Shown: positions 26,453 to 35,303, counted from the first letter of the stretch. The stretch is DNA of 64,000 nt from Pseudomonas paracarnis (GCF_904063055.1 NZ_CAJFCN010000009.1:62001-126000), one strand, 5' to 3'. Program-made: numbers and translations. The notes: generated by a model from the sequence alone, not told the origin.

Positions 26453-27661
26453 TCACTGCGGCTTCTTGCGACCAAAACCAGGACGCTGGCCGGAACCGGC
26501 CGGTGCGCCACGGCGCTTGCCCGAAGGCTCGTCCGCGACCAGTTTCGGGCCAAGGCGCTTGTTCGCCGCTGGCTTGGCTGGACGCTTGGTGCTGGCGTTG
26601 TCGGCCGGGCGATCCGCTTCACCACGGTTGCTACGACCACCCGCCGGAGCAGGACGCGGCGTACGTGGCGCACGCTCGCCTTCCTGACGCGATGGCGTGG
26701 TGGGGCGGCGTTCACCTTCAATGTGCGGCTGACGCGAGATACGACCGCCGGTGGCCGGTGCATCCAGCGCAGGGCGCAGGGTGCGGGCAACACGTTCGGT
26801 ACGTGGCACTGGGCGCGACGATTTGCGCTGCATACGCTCAAGCTTGTCTTTGCTCTTGGCGTTCATCTGCGGCATGGCAACCGGCGTCAGGCCCACTTCG
26901 GCGCTGAGGATATCGACCTCGTACTGGCTCATTTCGCGCCAGCGGCCCATCGGCAGGTCGGAGTTCAGGAACACCGGACCGAAACGCACGCGCTTGAGGC
27001 GGCTGACCACCAGGCCCTGGGACTCCCACAGACGACGCACTTCACGGTTACGGCCTTCCATCACCACGCAGTGGTACCAGTGGTTGAAACCTTCGCCACC
27101 CGGCGCCTGCTTGATGTCGGTGAACTTGGCCGGGCCGTCTTCAAGCACCACGCCCGCCTTGAGGCGTTCGATCATCTCGTCATCGACTTCACCACGTACA
27201 CGCACGGCGTATTCACGGTCCATCTCGTAGGACGGGTGCATCAGGCGGTTGGCCAACTCACCGTCAGTGGTGAACATCAGCAAGCCGGTGGTGTTGATGT
27301 CCAGGCGGCCGATGTTGATCCAGCGGCCTTCTTTAGGCTTGGGCATCTTGTCGAACACGGTCGGACGGCCTTCCGGGTCGTCACGGGTGCAGATCTCGCC
27401 GTCGGGCTTGTTGTACATGATCACGCGGCGCACCGATTCGGCGGCCTCTTCACGCTTGATGACCTTGCCATCAATGGTGATTGCATCGTGCAGGTCGACG
27501 CGCTGGCCGAGGGTAGCCTCGACGCCGTTGACCTTGATGCGCTTCTGGGTGATCCAGGCTTCGACGTCGCGGCGCGAGCCCACGCCGATACGCGCCAGCA
27601 CTTTTTGCAGCTTTTCGCCTGCTGGGCCGATTTCCTGGTCTTTCTGGTCTTGGTCATTCAT
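26453..27661 (-). CDS. rluB: 23S rRNA pseudouridine(2605) synthase RluB
   Basis: A 402-residue enzyme: N-terminal S4 RNA-binding domain (about 15-65, EKLQKVLARIGVGSRRDVEAWI) and the RsuA/RluB catalytic domain with the active Asp in GRLDINTTGLLMFTTDG and the later GRNREVRRLWESQG. It makes pseudouridine 2605 in helix 90 region of 23S rRNA. The last ~140 residues are a basic, Pro/Arg/Gly-rich disordered tail (repeats such as RTPRPAPAGGRSNRG), much longer than in E. coli RluB. The ATG at 27661 follows GGAGG at eight bases; a GTG at 27670 is less likely. Downstream of scpB, as in many gammaproteobacteria. Confidence 0.93.
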   Translation of the reverse strand: MNDQDQKDQEIGPAGEKLQKVLARIGVGSRRDVEAWITQKRIKVNGVEATLGQRVDLHDAITIDGKVIKREEAAESVRRVIMYNKPDGEICTRDDPEGRPTVFDKMPKPKEGRWINIGRLDINTTGLLMFTTDGELANRLMHPSYEMDREYAVRVRGEVDDEMIERLKAGVVLEDGPAKFTDIKQAPGGEGFNHWYHCVVMEGRNREVRRLWESQGLVVSRLKRVRFGPVFLNSDLPMGRWREMSQYEVDILSAEVGLTPVAMPQMNAKSKDKLERMQRKSSRPVPRTERVARTLRPALDAPATGGRISRQPHIEGERRPTTPSRQEGERAPRTPRPAPAGGRSNRGEADRPADNASTKRPAKPAANKRLGPKLVADEPSGKRRGAPAGSGQRPGFGRKKPQ

Positions 27662-27805
27662 CGTAAGCACCTCCCGGTGGGTCGATTCAGGCGTGGCCTG
27701 AGGGGTATTGAAAGCGGGGCCTAGGCCGAATAGGTCGGCAAGGGGTCGCGAATCATACGCGCATGGCGCGTGTTGCGCATCACAGACTAGCCGATAACGC
27801 CCAAG

Positions 27806-27997
27806 TCATTTGCTTTTCCGCCGACCGGTGGCGCCCAGAGCCAGCAAACGCAGCTGGGCTTCGGCCAATACCGTGCGCTTGTCGGCTTTATCGAGTTTCT
27901 TCCAGGCACGGATTTCACGCTTGCTGCGGCCACAGCCGACGCAGATGTCGTCGCTGAATTTGCAGATGCTGATGCACGGGTCTTTCAGGGCACTCAT
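27806..27997 (-). CDS. DUF1289 small cysteine protein
   Basis: A 63-residue protein with the DUF1289 pattern: PCISICKFSDDICVGCGRS, giving four cysteines at residues 8, 12, 19 and 22, followed by REIRAWKKLDKADKR. The cysteines probably bind a metal or an iron-sulfur cluster. The function is not established. It lies between scpB and rluB on the same strand and is separated from scpB by a REP pair. Confidence 0.88.
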   Translation of the reverse strand: MSALKDPCISICKFSDDICVGCGRSKREIRAWKKLDKADKRTVLAEAQLRLLALGATGRRKSK

Positions 27998-28008
27998 GGT
28001 CGATCCTC

Positions 28009-28095
28009 TGTGGGAGCTGGCTTGCCTGCGATGGCATCACCTCCTTGCATCTGAGAGACCGAGGTGTCTGCATCGCAGGCAAGCCAGCTCCCACA
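28009..28095. repeat. REP pair
   Basis: Inverted units tgtgggagctggcttgcctg and ggcaagccagctcccaca with an imperfect palindromic centre (gatggcatcacc ... gaggtgtctgcatc). It lies between scpB and the DUF1289 gene. Confidence 0.9.
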
Positions 28096-28123
28096 TGGGT
28101 TGCGCGGTGAACGTCAGAGCCGG

Positions 28124-29044
28124 TCAGTCTTCGAGCTGGCGGCGCTCGTTTTCGATGGCCTCGGCCAGCGCCCGGGCTTCGTCTTCTTCGTCACTCAGGG
28201 GCGGCTGTTCGAGGGCGGCGACGGCGGCCAGGAGCTTTTCCCGGGCCTGGGCCACGCCAAGCACATCGTCTTGGGCTTCGACCTCAGGCTCGGATTCAAC
28301 GTTCACCTGGGTTTCTGGCTCCGCCGCACCATCACGCAGCAAATCGTCGAAGTCGGTCTTGATCCCCTGCTCCATGTCGTCCAGCTCCAGCAACAACGTA
28401 TGGAAACTGGTTTCGTCCTTGGGCTCCTCCGGCTCGGCGCTGGCATCGGCCAGTTCCTGCAGGCTTTGCGGCACCGGCGCGTCGTCGAAATCGAGCACTG
28501 GCTCGGCCTCCATTTCGCGCAGTTCGGCCAGCGGCGGCAGGTCGTCGAGGTTCTTCAGGTTGAAATGATCGAGGAACACCTTGGTGGTGGCGAACATCGC
28601 CGGTTTGCCGGGCACGTCACGGTAGCCAACGATGCGAATCCACTCGCGCTCCAGCAGGGTCTTGACGATATGGCTATTGACCGCCACACCACGCACGTCT
28701 TCGATCTCGCCCCGAGTGATGGGCTGGCGATAGGCGATCAGCGCCATGGTCTCCAGCATCGCCCTCGAGTAGCGCTGCGGGCGCTCTTCCCACAAACGCC
28801 CGACCCACGGTGAAAACTTCTCACGGATCTGCAGGCGATAACCCGACGCCACTTCGCGCAACTCAAAGGCACGGCCCTCACAGGACTTGCGCAGGATCTC
28901 CAAGGCTTTCTTGAACACCGGCGGCTCCGGGCGTTCGGCTTCTTCAAAGAGTTCGAACAGGCGCTCCAAAGATTGCGGTTTGCCCGAGGCGAGGAGAAAG
29001 GCCTCCAGCAAAGGGGCCAGTTCGCGGGGTTCAGTCAGATTCAT
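28124..29044 (-). CDS. scpB: Chromosome segregation protein ScpB
   Basis: A 306-residue kleisin-partner protein of the SMC-ScpAB condensin. The two winged-helix domains occupy about residues 5-185, with YSRAMLETMALIAYRQPITRGEIEDVRGVAVNSHIVKTLLEREWI the hallmark of the family and GYRDVPGKPAMFATTKVFLDHF just after. The C-terminal ~110 residues are an acidic, low-complexity tail (EPEEPKDETSF... LSDEEDEARAL), typical of Pseudomonas ScpB. It starts 12 bases after the scpA stop. Confidence 0.94.
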   Translation of the reverse strand: MNLTEPRELAPLLEAFLLASGKPQSLERLFELFEEAERPEPPVFKKALEILRKSCEGRAFELREVASGYRLQIREKFSPWVGRLWEERPQRYSRAMLETMALIAYRQPITRGEIEDVRGVAVNSHIVKTLLEREWIRIVGYRDVPGKPAMFATTKVFLDHFNLKNLDDLPPLAELREMEAEPVLDFDDAPVPQSLQELADASAEPEEPKDETSFHTLLLELDDMEQGIKTDFDDLLRDGAAEPETQVNVESEPEVEAQDDVLGVAQAREKLLAAVAALEQPPLSDEEDEARALAEAIENERRQLED

Positions 29045-29056
29045 CGATTCAGCTCG

Positions 29057-29875
29057 TTATTCGGCTCGCGCCCGCACGTGGATAGCCGCAAAAGGCTCAT
29101 TCTGCACCAGCTCGACCAAGGATTCCTTGACCAGCTCAAGGATCGCCATAAAGGTCACCACCACGCCCAGGCGCCCTTCCTCGGCGGTGAACAACTCGAC
29201 AAAGGGCACAAAACCACCGCCCTTGAGACGTTCCAGCACATCGCTCATGCGCTCGCGGGTGGACAGCGCTTCACGGCTGACCTGGTGGCTCTCGAACATA
29301 TCGCCACGGCGCAGTACTTCGGCCATGGACATCAGCAATTCTTCCAGACTCACGTCCGGCAGCAACTTGCGCGCGCGCGCCTCGGGAGCGTCGAGCTTGG
29401 GCACCACCACATCACGGCCCACACGGCTCAGACCGTCGATGCCTTCGGCGGCGGCCTTGAAGCGTTCGTACTCCTGCAGGCGGCGGATCAGCTCGGCGCG
29501 CGGGTCATCCTCTTCGGCTTCTACCGTCTCCGAGCGCGGCAACAGCATGCGCGACTTGATCTCGGCGAGCATGGCGGCCATCACCAGGTACTCGGCGGCC
29601 AATTCCAGGCGCACCGACTGCATCAGCTCGACATAGCCCATGTACTGGCGGGTGATTTCTGCCACCGGAATATCGAGGATATTGATGTTCTGCTTGCGGA
29701 TCAGGTACAGCAGCAAGTCCAGGGGGCCTTCGAAGGCTTCAAGGAACACCTCCAGGGCGTCCGGCGGGATGTACAGGTCCAGGGGCATTTCCATGACCGC
29801 CTGGCCATACACCATGGCAAACGGCAGTTCTTGCTGGGCGCCAGCCTGGGGATCAGCGGCTTCCACGGCTGACAT
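29057..29875 (-). CDS. scpA: Chromosome segregation protein ScpA (kleisin)
   Basis: A 272-residue kleisin that bridges SMC heads. The N-terminal block FEGPLDLLLYLIRKQNINILDIPVAEITRQYMGYVELM and EYLVMAAMLAEIKSRMLLPRSE are the ScpA family signature; the C-terminal winged helix ends with VTFMAILELVKESLVELVQ. The ATG used directly follows the stop of the upstream gene (TGAATG), so translation is probably coupled. An internal Met at residue 28 is an alternative start that would lose a short unconserved lead. Confidence 0.93.
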   Translation of the reverse strand: MSAVEAADPQAGAQQELPFAMVYGQAVMEMPLDLYIPPDALEVFLEAFEGPLDLLLYLIRKQNINILDIPVAEITRQYMGYVELMQSVRLELAAEYLVMAAMLAEIKSRMLLPRSETVEAEEDDPRAELIRRLQEYERFKAAAEGIDGLSRVGRDVVVPKLDAPEARARKLLPDVSLEELLMSMAEVLRRGDMFESHQVSREALSTRERMSDVLERLKGGGFVPFVELFTAEEGRLGVVVTFMAILELVKESLVELVQNEPFAAIHVRARAE

Positions 29876-30505
29876 TCAGGCCTCGACCATGAACGGAGCC
29901 GGGTCGCCACAACCCACACGCACCACTTCTGGTTCGCCATCGGCCAGGTTGATCACCGTGGAGGCCTTGTTGCCGCCGTAGCCGCCGTCGATGATCAGGT
30001 CGACGTGCTTTTCCAGCAAACGGCGCATTTCGTAAGGGTCGTACAACGGCTCGGTTTCGCCGGGCAGGATCAACGACACGCTCATCAGCGGTTCGCCCAA
30101 CTCGGCCAGCAGCGCCAGGGCAATCGGGTGTTCCGGCACGCGCAGGCCGATGGTGCGTTTTTTCGGGTGCAATAACAGGCGCGGCACTTCGCGAGTGGCG
30201 TTGAGAATGAACGTGTAAGGCCCCGGCGTGTGGGCTTTGAGCAGGCGGAAGGTACCGGTGTCGACCTTGGCGAACAGGCCGAGCTGGGACAAGTCGCTGC
30301 AGATCAGCGCAAAGTTGTGCTTGTCGTCCAGCTGGCGCAAGCGTCTTACCCGCTCGACCGCGCCCTTGTCGCCGATCTGGCAGCCAATGGCGTAGGACGA
30401 ATCAGTCGGGTAGATCACCACGCCACCGGCGCGGATGATCTCTACGGCCTGCTTGATCAGGCGCGCCTGAGGGTTTTCCGGATGAATCTGGAAGAATTGA
30501 CTCAC
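29876..30505 (-). CDS. Sua5/YciO/YrdC-type protein
   Basis: A 209-residue protein of the YrdC-like fold, a YciO subgroup member related to threonylcarbamoyl-AMP synthase in tRNA t6A formation. Conserved stretches are GGVVIYPTDSSYAIGCQIGDKGAVERV, the KxR/SxN-like site (RLRQLDDKHNFALIC), HTPGPYTFILNAT and KRTIGLRVPEHP. YciO members do not always complement YrdC, so exact activity is uncertain. I chose the GTG at 30505 (MSQFFQIHPENPQ) because the family starts with that sequence and AGGT lies ahead; an ATG at 30544 would overlap the upstream gene. Confidence 0.87.
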   Translation of the reverse strand: MSQFFQIHPENPQARLIKQAVEIIRAGGVVIYPTDSSYAIGCQIGDKGAVERVRRLRQLDDKHNFALICSDLSQLGLFAKVDTGTFRLLKAHTPGPYTFILNATREVPRLLLHPKKRTIGLRVPEHPIALALLAELGEPLMSVSLILPGETEPLYDPYEMRRLLEKHVDLIIDGGYGGNKASTVINLADGEPEVVRVGCGDPAPFMVEA

Positions 30506-30518
30506 GTGCTCTACCTGT

Positions 30519-31382
30519 TCAGACGGTGGCAATAATGGGGTCATGCTTGAATCGCCCCCACAACAGCGGCAGATCTTCCGGGACCTGACGATACTCGCCA
30601 ATCTCGGACCAGCCGCCTGGGCCATGAAAATCACTGCCGGCACTGACCAGCAGACCAAATTCGCGGGCAAGGATCGCCAGGCTGCCGACCTGTTCTGCCG
30701 GTTGATGCCCGTTGACCACCTCGATGGCGTGGCCACCCGCACCAATATAGTCGCTGATCAGCTTGCGGCGCTTGCTGCGGGTGAAATCGTAATGCCAGGG
30801 ATGCGCCAAGCTGACCCAGGCCCCGGAGGCCCGCAGGGTCTGGACGGTGTCTTCCAGGGTCGGCCAATGCAGCTTCACATCGCCCAACTTGCCGGCGCCC
30901 AGCCATTTGCGAAAGGCCTCGGCGCGATCCTTGACATAGCCTTCGCGCACCATCCAGTCGGCAAAATGCGGACGGGCCGGTGCGTTGCCGCTGTCGCCCA
31001 GCTCCTGCTGGATGGCGCGGGCGCCGTCGAGGGCGCCAGGCATACCTTTAAGGCTTAGCTTGCGGCTTATTTCTTCGGACCGCAGCCAGCGGCCATCGTG
31101 CAATTGGGCAATCGCCGCCACCAAGGGCGGGGCCTTTTGATCAAAACCGTAGCCCAGCACATGGATGGTGGCGCCGCCCCAGGTGCAGGACAATTCCACG
31201 CCGTTGACCAGCTGCATGCCCAGGGAATGCGCGGCCTGGCGGGCTTCATCGAGGCCTTCGAGGGTGTCGTGGTCGGTCAATGCCAAAACTCGCACGCCTT
31301 TTTCAAACGCACGCGCAACCAATACCGCGGGCGCCAGGGCGCCGTCGGAGGCCGTGCTGTGGCAGTGCAAATCAACATTCAC
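30519..31382 (-). CDS. PHP-domain phosphoesterase (RNase AM/YciV-like)
   Basis: A 287-residue PHP metallohydrolase. The metal motifs are VDLHCHSTASDGAL at the N-terminus (HxH), LTDHDTLEGL, GVELSC, and the late SLAHPWHY and GSDFHG. This is the pattern of YciV/RnaA, a 3',5'-nucleotide bisphosphatase with 5'-exonuclease action on small RNA. I placed the start at the GTG at 31382, right before the first metal motif; a TTG at 31424 would add 14 unconserved residues. It shares an operon with the YciO-type gene, 13 bases apart, and is divergent from yciB. Confidence 0.88.
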   Translation of the reverse strand: MNVDLHCHSTASDGALAPAVLVARAFEKGVRVLALTDHDTLEGLDEARQAAHSLGMQLVNGVELSCTWGGATIHVLGYGFDQKAPPLVAAIAQLHDGRWLRSEEISRKLSLKGMPGALDGARAIQQELGDSGNAPARPHFADWMVREGYVKDRAEAFRKWLGAGKLGDVKLHWPTLEDTVQTLRASGAWVSLAHPWHYDFTRSKRRKLISDYIGAGGHAIEVVNGHQPAEQVGSLAILAREFGLLVSAGSDFHGPGGWSEIGEYRQVPEDLPLLWGRFKHDPIIATV

Positions 31383-31469
31383 GGGAGTGTGTAACCTCAA
31401 GTCAGCTGGCGCTATCGCAACCAAGGATGTTTGTTATTATGCCGTCACATCCAGCTTCTGGCTCTTACT

Positions 31470-32066
31470 GTGAAACAATTCATCGACTTCATCCCGCTGT
31501 TGCTGTTTTTCATCGTTACCAAACTCGACCCCAGGGTCATCGAAATCGCCGGCCACGAGCTATCGTTCGGAGGCATCTACAGTGCCACTGCCGTACTGAT
31601 CATCAGCTCCATCGTAGTGTACGGCGCCATCTTCATCTCCCAGCGCAAGTTGGAAAAAAGCCAATGGCTGACCCTTATCGCCTGCCTGGTATTCGGTGGC
31701 CTGACCCTGGCCTTCCACAGCGAAACCTTCCTTAAATGGAAAGCCCCGGTGGTGAACTGGCTGTTCGCCCTGGTGTTCATCGGCAGCCACTTCATTGGTG
31801 ACCGCCTGCTGATCAAGCGAATCATGGGCCATGCGCTGACCTTGCCGGAGCCGGTGTGGGTGCGCCTGAACGTGGCCTGGATCGTGTTTTTCCTGTTCTG
31901 CGGTGCCGCCAACCTGTTCGTGGCCTTCACGTTCCAGGACTACTGGGTCGACTTCAAAGTGTTCGGCAGCCTGGGCATGACCGTATTGTTCCTGATCGGC
32001 CAGGGCATCTACCTGTCGCGCCACCTGCATGACACCGCGTCTACCACGCCGAAAACCGAGGACTGA
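31470..32066 (+). CDS. yciB: Septation protein A homologue YciB
   Basis: An inner-membrane protein of 198 residues with five or six spans. The start KQFIDFIPLLLFFIVTKL, the FGGLTLAFHSETFLKWKAPVVNWLFAL block and GDRLLIKRIMG are the YciB/IspZ family marks. E. coli YciB interacts with cell-elongation and division complexes; mutants have envelope defects. The start is the GTG at 31470, matching the family N-terminus. One base separates it from yciI. Confidence 0.93.
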   Translation: MKQFIDFIPLLLFFIVTKLDPRVIEIAGHELSFGGIYSATAVLIISSIVVYGAIFISQRKLEKSQWLTLIACLVFGGLTLAFHSETFLKWKAPVVNWLFALVFIGSHFIGDRLLIKRIMGHALTLPEPVWVRLNVAWIVFFLFCGAANLFVAFTFQDYWVDFKVFGSLGMTVLFLIGQGIYLSRHLHDTASTTPKTED

Positions 32067-32067
32067 C

Positions 32068-32367
32068 ATGCTCTACGCCATCATTGCCACCGATATTGCC
32101 AACTCCCTGGAAAAACGCTTGAGCGTACGCCCGGCCCACGTCGAGCGCCTTAAACAGCTGCAAGCCGAAGGCCGCATCGTACTGGCCGGCCCGCACCCGG
32201 CGGTCGACAGCAATGACCCGGGCGACGCCGGCTTCACCGGCAGCCTGATCGTGGCCGAGTTTGCCTCCCTGGCCGACGCCGAGGCCTGGGCCAAGGCAGA
32301 CCCTTACGTTGCAGCAGGCGTCTATGCCGATGTGGTGATCAAGCCGTTCAAGCAAGTCCTGCCTTGA
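32068..32367 (+). CDS. yciI: YciI family protein
   Basis: A 99-residue YciI/DGPF-type ferredoxin-like protein. The N-terminal MLYAIIATDIANSLEKRLSVRPAHVERL and the later GSLIVAEFASLADAEAWAKADPYV carry the conserved His and Asp residues of the family. A muconolactone-isomerase-like active site has been proposed for related members, but the cellular role is unknown. Gene order yciB-yciI is widely kept in gammaproteobacteria. Confidence 0.93.
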   Translation: MLYAIIATDIANSLEKRLSVRPAHVERLKQLQAEGRIVLAGPHPAVDSNDPGDAGFTGSLIVAEFASLADAEAWAKADPYVAAGVYADVVIKPFKQVLP

Positions 32368-32467
32368 ACCCGGCTGCGTCGAACCTAATCGTTTCGGCGC
32401 ACTCCTAATGGCTCACGGCGTCACCGGTGGGGTCGTCGCCGTCGACAATGGCTAAATCGAGTGAGTC

Positions 32468-33145
32468 ATGAGCGAGCTGTTACTGATAGATGATGACCAG
32501 GAGCTCTGTGAGCTGCTGACCAGTTGGTTGAGCCAGGAAGGCTTCCAGGTGCGCGCCTGCCACAACGGCCTGAGCGCCCGCAAAGCCTTGGCCGAAGCCG
32601 CCCCGGCGGCGGTGGTGCTCGATGTGATGCTGCCCGACGGCAGCGGCCTGGAGTTGCTCAAGCAACTGCGCAACGACCACCCGGAGTTGCCGGTGCTGAT
32701 GCTCTCGGCGCGGGGCGAGCCTCTGGACCGCATCCTCGGCCTGGAACTGGGCGCCGACGACTACCTGGCCAAACCTTGCGATCCGCGCGAACTGACGGCG
32801 CGCCTGCGCGCCGTGTTACGACGCAGCCACCCGGCCGCGGTATCGACCCAGCTGGAACTGGGCGACTTGTGCTTCAGCCCGGTGCGCGGGGTGGTCAGCA
32901 TTGATGAGCAGGAATTCACCCTGACCGTCTCCGAAAGCCGCCTGCTTGAAGCCTTGCTGCGTCAACCCGGCGAGCCCCTGGACAAACAGGAACTGGCGCA
33001 GATCGCCCTGGGCCGCAAGTTGACCCTCTACGATCGCAGCCTGGACATGCACGTCAGCAACCTGCGCAAGAAGATCGGCCCACACCCGGATGGCCGGCCA
33101 CGCATCGTGGCGCTGCGTAGTCGTGGCTACTACTACAGCCTCTAA
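32468..33145 (+). CDS. cpxR: OmpR-family response regulator, CpxR-like
   Basis: A 225-residue regulator. The receiver domain has the acidic pocket at D8-D10, the phospho-Asp D52 (VVLDVMLPDGSG) and Lys101 (LAKPCDP). The C-terminal winged helix ends with SLDMHVSNLRKKIG and RSRGYYYSL. CpxR-like identity is inferred from the associated CpxP/Spy-like periplasmic gene and the sensor kinase downstream, and from a CpxR-type box at 33301. The three genes are split by a REP pair and a hairpin, so expression may be uncoupled. Confidence 0.82.
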   Translation: MSELLLIDDDQELCELLTSWLSQEGFQVRACHNGLSARKALAEAAPAAVVLDVMLPDGSGLELLKQLRNDHPELPVLMLSARGEPLDRILGLELGADDYLAKPCDPRELTARLRAVLRRSHPAAVSTQLELGDLCFSPVRGVVSIDEQEFTLTVSESRLLEALLRQPGEPLDKQELAQIALGRKLTLYDRSLDMHVSNLRKKIGPHPDGRPRIVALRSRGYYYSL

Positions 33146-33161
33146 ACATCCCGCTTAACCC

Positions 33162-33250
33162 TGTGGGAGCTGGCTTGCCTGCGATAGCGGTGTGTCAGTC
33201 CACCGTTATGCTAACTGGCCCACCGCTATCGCAGGCAAGCCAGCTCCCAC
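33162..33250. repeat. REP pair
   Basis: Inverted units ctgtgggagctggcttgcctg and ggcaagccagctcccac between the response regulator and the CpxP-like gene. Confidence 0.9.
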
Positions 33251-33300
33251 CATTGATTTCATCACCTTCAAGGGTTTTGTCAGCTCCTGTCAAACCTGTC

Positions 33301-33316
33301 TTTACCGAAGCTTTAC
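33301..33316 (-). promoter_or_regulatory. Candidate CpxR box
   Basis: TTTAC, six bases, TTTAC; on the minus strand this is GTAAA-N6-GTAAA, matching the E. coli CpxR consensus (GTAAA, 4-8 bases, GTAAA). It lies 81 bases ahead of the CpxP-like gene. Confidence 0.55.
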
Positions 33317-33396
33317 CCTCCCCTGACCGCCGCTGACCTTGCGCTGCGTAACCTACTCACATCCGGACTCACCGGAATAGAGACAGGAGAATCACC

Positions 33397-33855
33397 ATGC
33401 GCAAGACCCTTATCGCTTTGATGCTCGCCGCTGCACTGCCTACCGTCGCCATGGCCATGCCTGAAGGCCCGGGCCCGATGGGCGGCCACGAAGGCCACAT
33501 GATGGGTGGCCCAGGCCACGGTGAACACGGTCCGCGTGGTAAAGGTGGCCCGTTCAGCCAGTTGGACTTGAGCAAGGAACAGCGTGAGCAGATCCGCAAG
33601 CTGATGGGTGAGCAATGGCACGCTCGCAAAGACCTGACCCAAAAGTACCTGGACAAACTGCCGGCCGCTGACCAGAAGGCGATGCAGGACGAAATCGCCG
33701 CCGGCAAGCAGAAAACCCAGGCCGATATCCGCGCCGTGCTCAAGCCCGACCAACAGAAGAAGTACGACGAGATCGTCAAGAAGCAAGCCGAGCGCCGCGC
33801 CGAATGGAAAGAGTTCCAGGCCTGGAAAGCCCAGCAAGCGCAAAAAGCGCAATAA
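33397..33855 (+). CDS. CpxP/Spy-like periplasmic chaperone
   Basis: A 152-residue secreted protein: signal peptide 1-20 (MRKTLIALMLAAALPTVAMA), a His/Gly/Met-rich segment (GPGPMGGHEGHMMGGPGHGE) that may bind copper or zinc, then an LTxxQ-type helical domain (LDLSKEQREQIRKLMGEQWHARK and LKPDQQKKYDEIVKKQAERRAE). It fits the CpxP/Spy group that buffers envelope stress and restrains the Cpx sensor. Flanked by its response regulator and sensor kinase, with a CpxR-type box upstream. The metal-binding stretch is richer than in E. coli CpxP. Confidence 0.85.
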   Translation: MRKTLIALMLAAALPTVAMAMPEGPGPMGGHEGHMMGGPGHGEHGPRGKGGPFSQLDLSKEQREQIRKLMGEQWHARKDLTQKYLDKLPAADQKAMQDEIAAGKQKTQADIRAVLKPDQQKKYDEIVKKQAERRAEWKEFQAWKAQQAQKAQ

Positions 33856-33872
33856 TGGCCTAGCTTCACCCC

Positions 33873-33903
33873 AGCCCAGTGGTTCGCGCCGCTGGGCTTT
33901 TCC
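33873..33903 (+). terminator. Hairpin/terminator after the CpxP-like gene
   Basis: Stem AGCCCAG / CTGGGCT with a 12-base loop followed by TTTTCC. It may attenuate readthrough into the sensor kinase gene, which starts 17 bases later. Confidence 0.7.
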
Positions 33904-33919
33904 TGTTTGAGGGTTTCCT

Positions 33920-35266
33920 GTGCGTTCATTGTTCTGGCGTATCCTGGCGAGTTTCTGGCTGGCCATCGCCCTGGTAGGCGGGTTGTCGATTTTGCTTGGG
34001 CATATGCTCAACCAGGACGCCTGGATTCTGAGCCGCCACCCTGGCCTCAACAACCTGGCCCAAGAGTGGACGCAACTCTATGAAGCCCAGGGCGAAGACG
34101 CCGCCCAGGACTTGCTGCAACAGCGCAAACGCCAGTACCACATTGATGTGCAAGTGCTGAACGAGAGTGGCGAGCCGGTGGTGCGGGGCACCTTCCCGCG
34201 CCGCGCCGCCGCCTTCGAAGCCCGGCAGAACGACAGCCAGGACGGCCACCTACCGTGGCGACGCCTGACCGCCGAGTACACCAGCGACAAAACCGGCGAC
34301 ACCTACCTGCTGATCTACCGCATTCCCCACCCGGAGCTGGAGGCCTGGCACCGCAGCAGCCTGCTGTGGCCGCTCAGTGCCCTGGCGATTACCCTGGTGG
34401 TGCTGACCCTGTTCAGCCTTCTGGTGACGTTGTCCATTACTCGCCCGCTCAGTCGTTTGCGCGGCGCGGTGCATGATCTGGGGCAAACCACCTATCAACA
34501 AAACAGCCTGGCGCAACTGGCCAACCGGCGCGACGAATTCGGTGTCTTGGCTAACGACTTCAACCGCATGGGCGCGCGCCTGCAAAGCCTGATCGGCAGC
34601 CAGCGCCAGTTGCTGCGCGACGTCTCCCACGAACTGCGCTCGCCGTTGGCGCGCTTGCGTATCGCCCTGGCCCTGGCCGAACGCGCCAGCCCCGAAGAGC
34701 GGGAAAAACTCTGGCCGCGCCTGACCCGCGAATGCGATCGCCTGGAAGCCTTGATCAGCGAGATCCTGGTGTTGGCACGGGTTGACGCCGACAACGCCAG
34801 CGCCGAAGACATCGACCTCACCCCGTTGCTTAAAACCCTGCAAAAGGACGCCCAACTCAGTGCCCCCGAGCAAGTGGTGCAACTGACGACTGCCAATGAT
34901 TTGCAGCTTAAAGGCTGGCCGACCATGATCGAACGCGCCGTGGACAACCTGCTGCGCAATGCCCAGCGCTTCAACCCGGTGGGCGAACCGATTGAATTGC
35001 AGGCCCAGCATCAAGGCGGGCGCATTCTGATCAGCGTACGCGACCACGGCCCCGGCGTTGAAGCCGAGCACCTGAGCCAATTGGGCGAGCCGTTCTATCG
35101 GGCGCCGGGCCAGACCGCCCAAGGTCATGGCCTGGGCCTGGCCATCGCCCGTCGCGCCGCCGAGCGCCATGGCGGCAACCTGATCCTGGCCAACCATCCC
35201 GATGGCGGCTTTATCGCCAGCATCGAACTGCCCTTGATCCCTGGGGTTGCCACACCAGTGGGATGA
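33920..35266 (+). CDS. cpxA: Sensor histidine kinase, CpxA-like
   Basis: A 448-residue inner-membrane kinase. Spans at about 6-28 and 150-172 enclose a ~120-residue periplasmic domain; a HAMP linker follows (TRPLSRLRGAVHDLG). The phosphoacceptor is His237 in RDVSHELRSPLARLR, the N-box VDNLLRNAQRF, and the ATP lid has DHGPGV and GHGLGLAIARRAAERHGG. The start is a GTG at 33920. It is the obvious partner of the response regulator 800 bases upstream. Confidence 0.85.
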   Translation: MRSLFWRILASFWLAIALVGGLSILLGHMLNQDAWILSRHPGLNNLAQEWTQLYEAQGEDAAQDLLQQRKRQYHIDVQVLNESGEPVVRGTFPRRAAAFEARQNDSQDGHLPWRRLTAEYTSDKTGDTYLLIYRIPHPELEAWHRSSLLWPLSALAITLVVLTLFSLLVTLSITRPLSRLRGAVHDLGQTTYQQNSLAQLANRRDEFGVLANDFNRMGARLQSLIGSQRQLLRDVSHELRSPLARLRIALALAERASPEEREKLWPRLTRECDRLEALISEILVLARVDADNASAEDIDLTPLLKTLQKDAQLSAPEQVVQLTTANDLQLKGWPTMIERAVDNLLRNAQRFNPVGEPIELQAQHQGGRILISVRDHGPGVEAEHLSQLGEPFYRAPGQTAQGHGLGLAIARRAAERHGGNLILANHPDGGFIASIELPLIPGVATPVG

Positions 35267-35303
35267 TCTTCTATAGTGGCCCTTCTCTTACGGAGGGCCT
35301 TTG

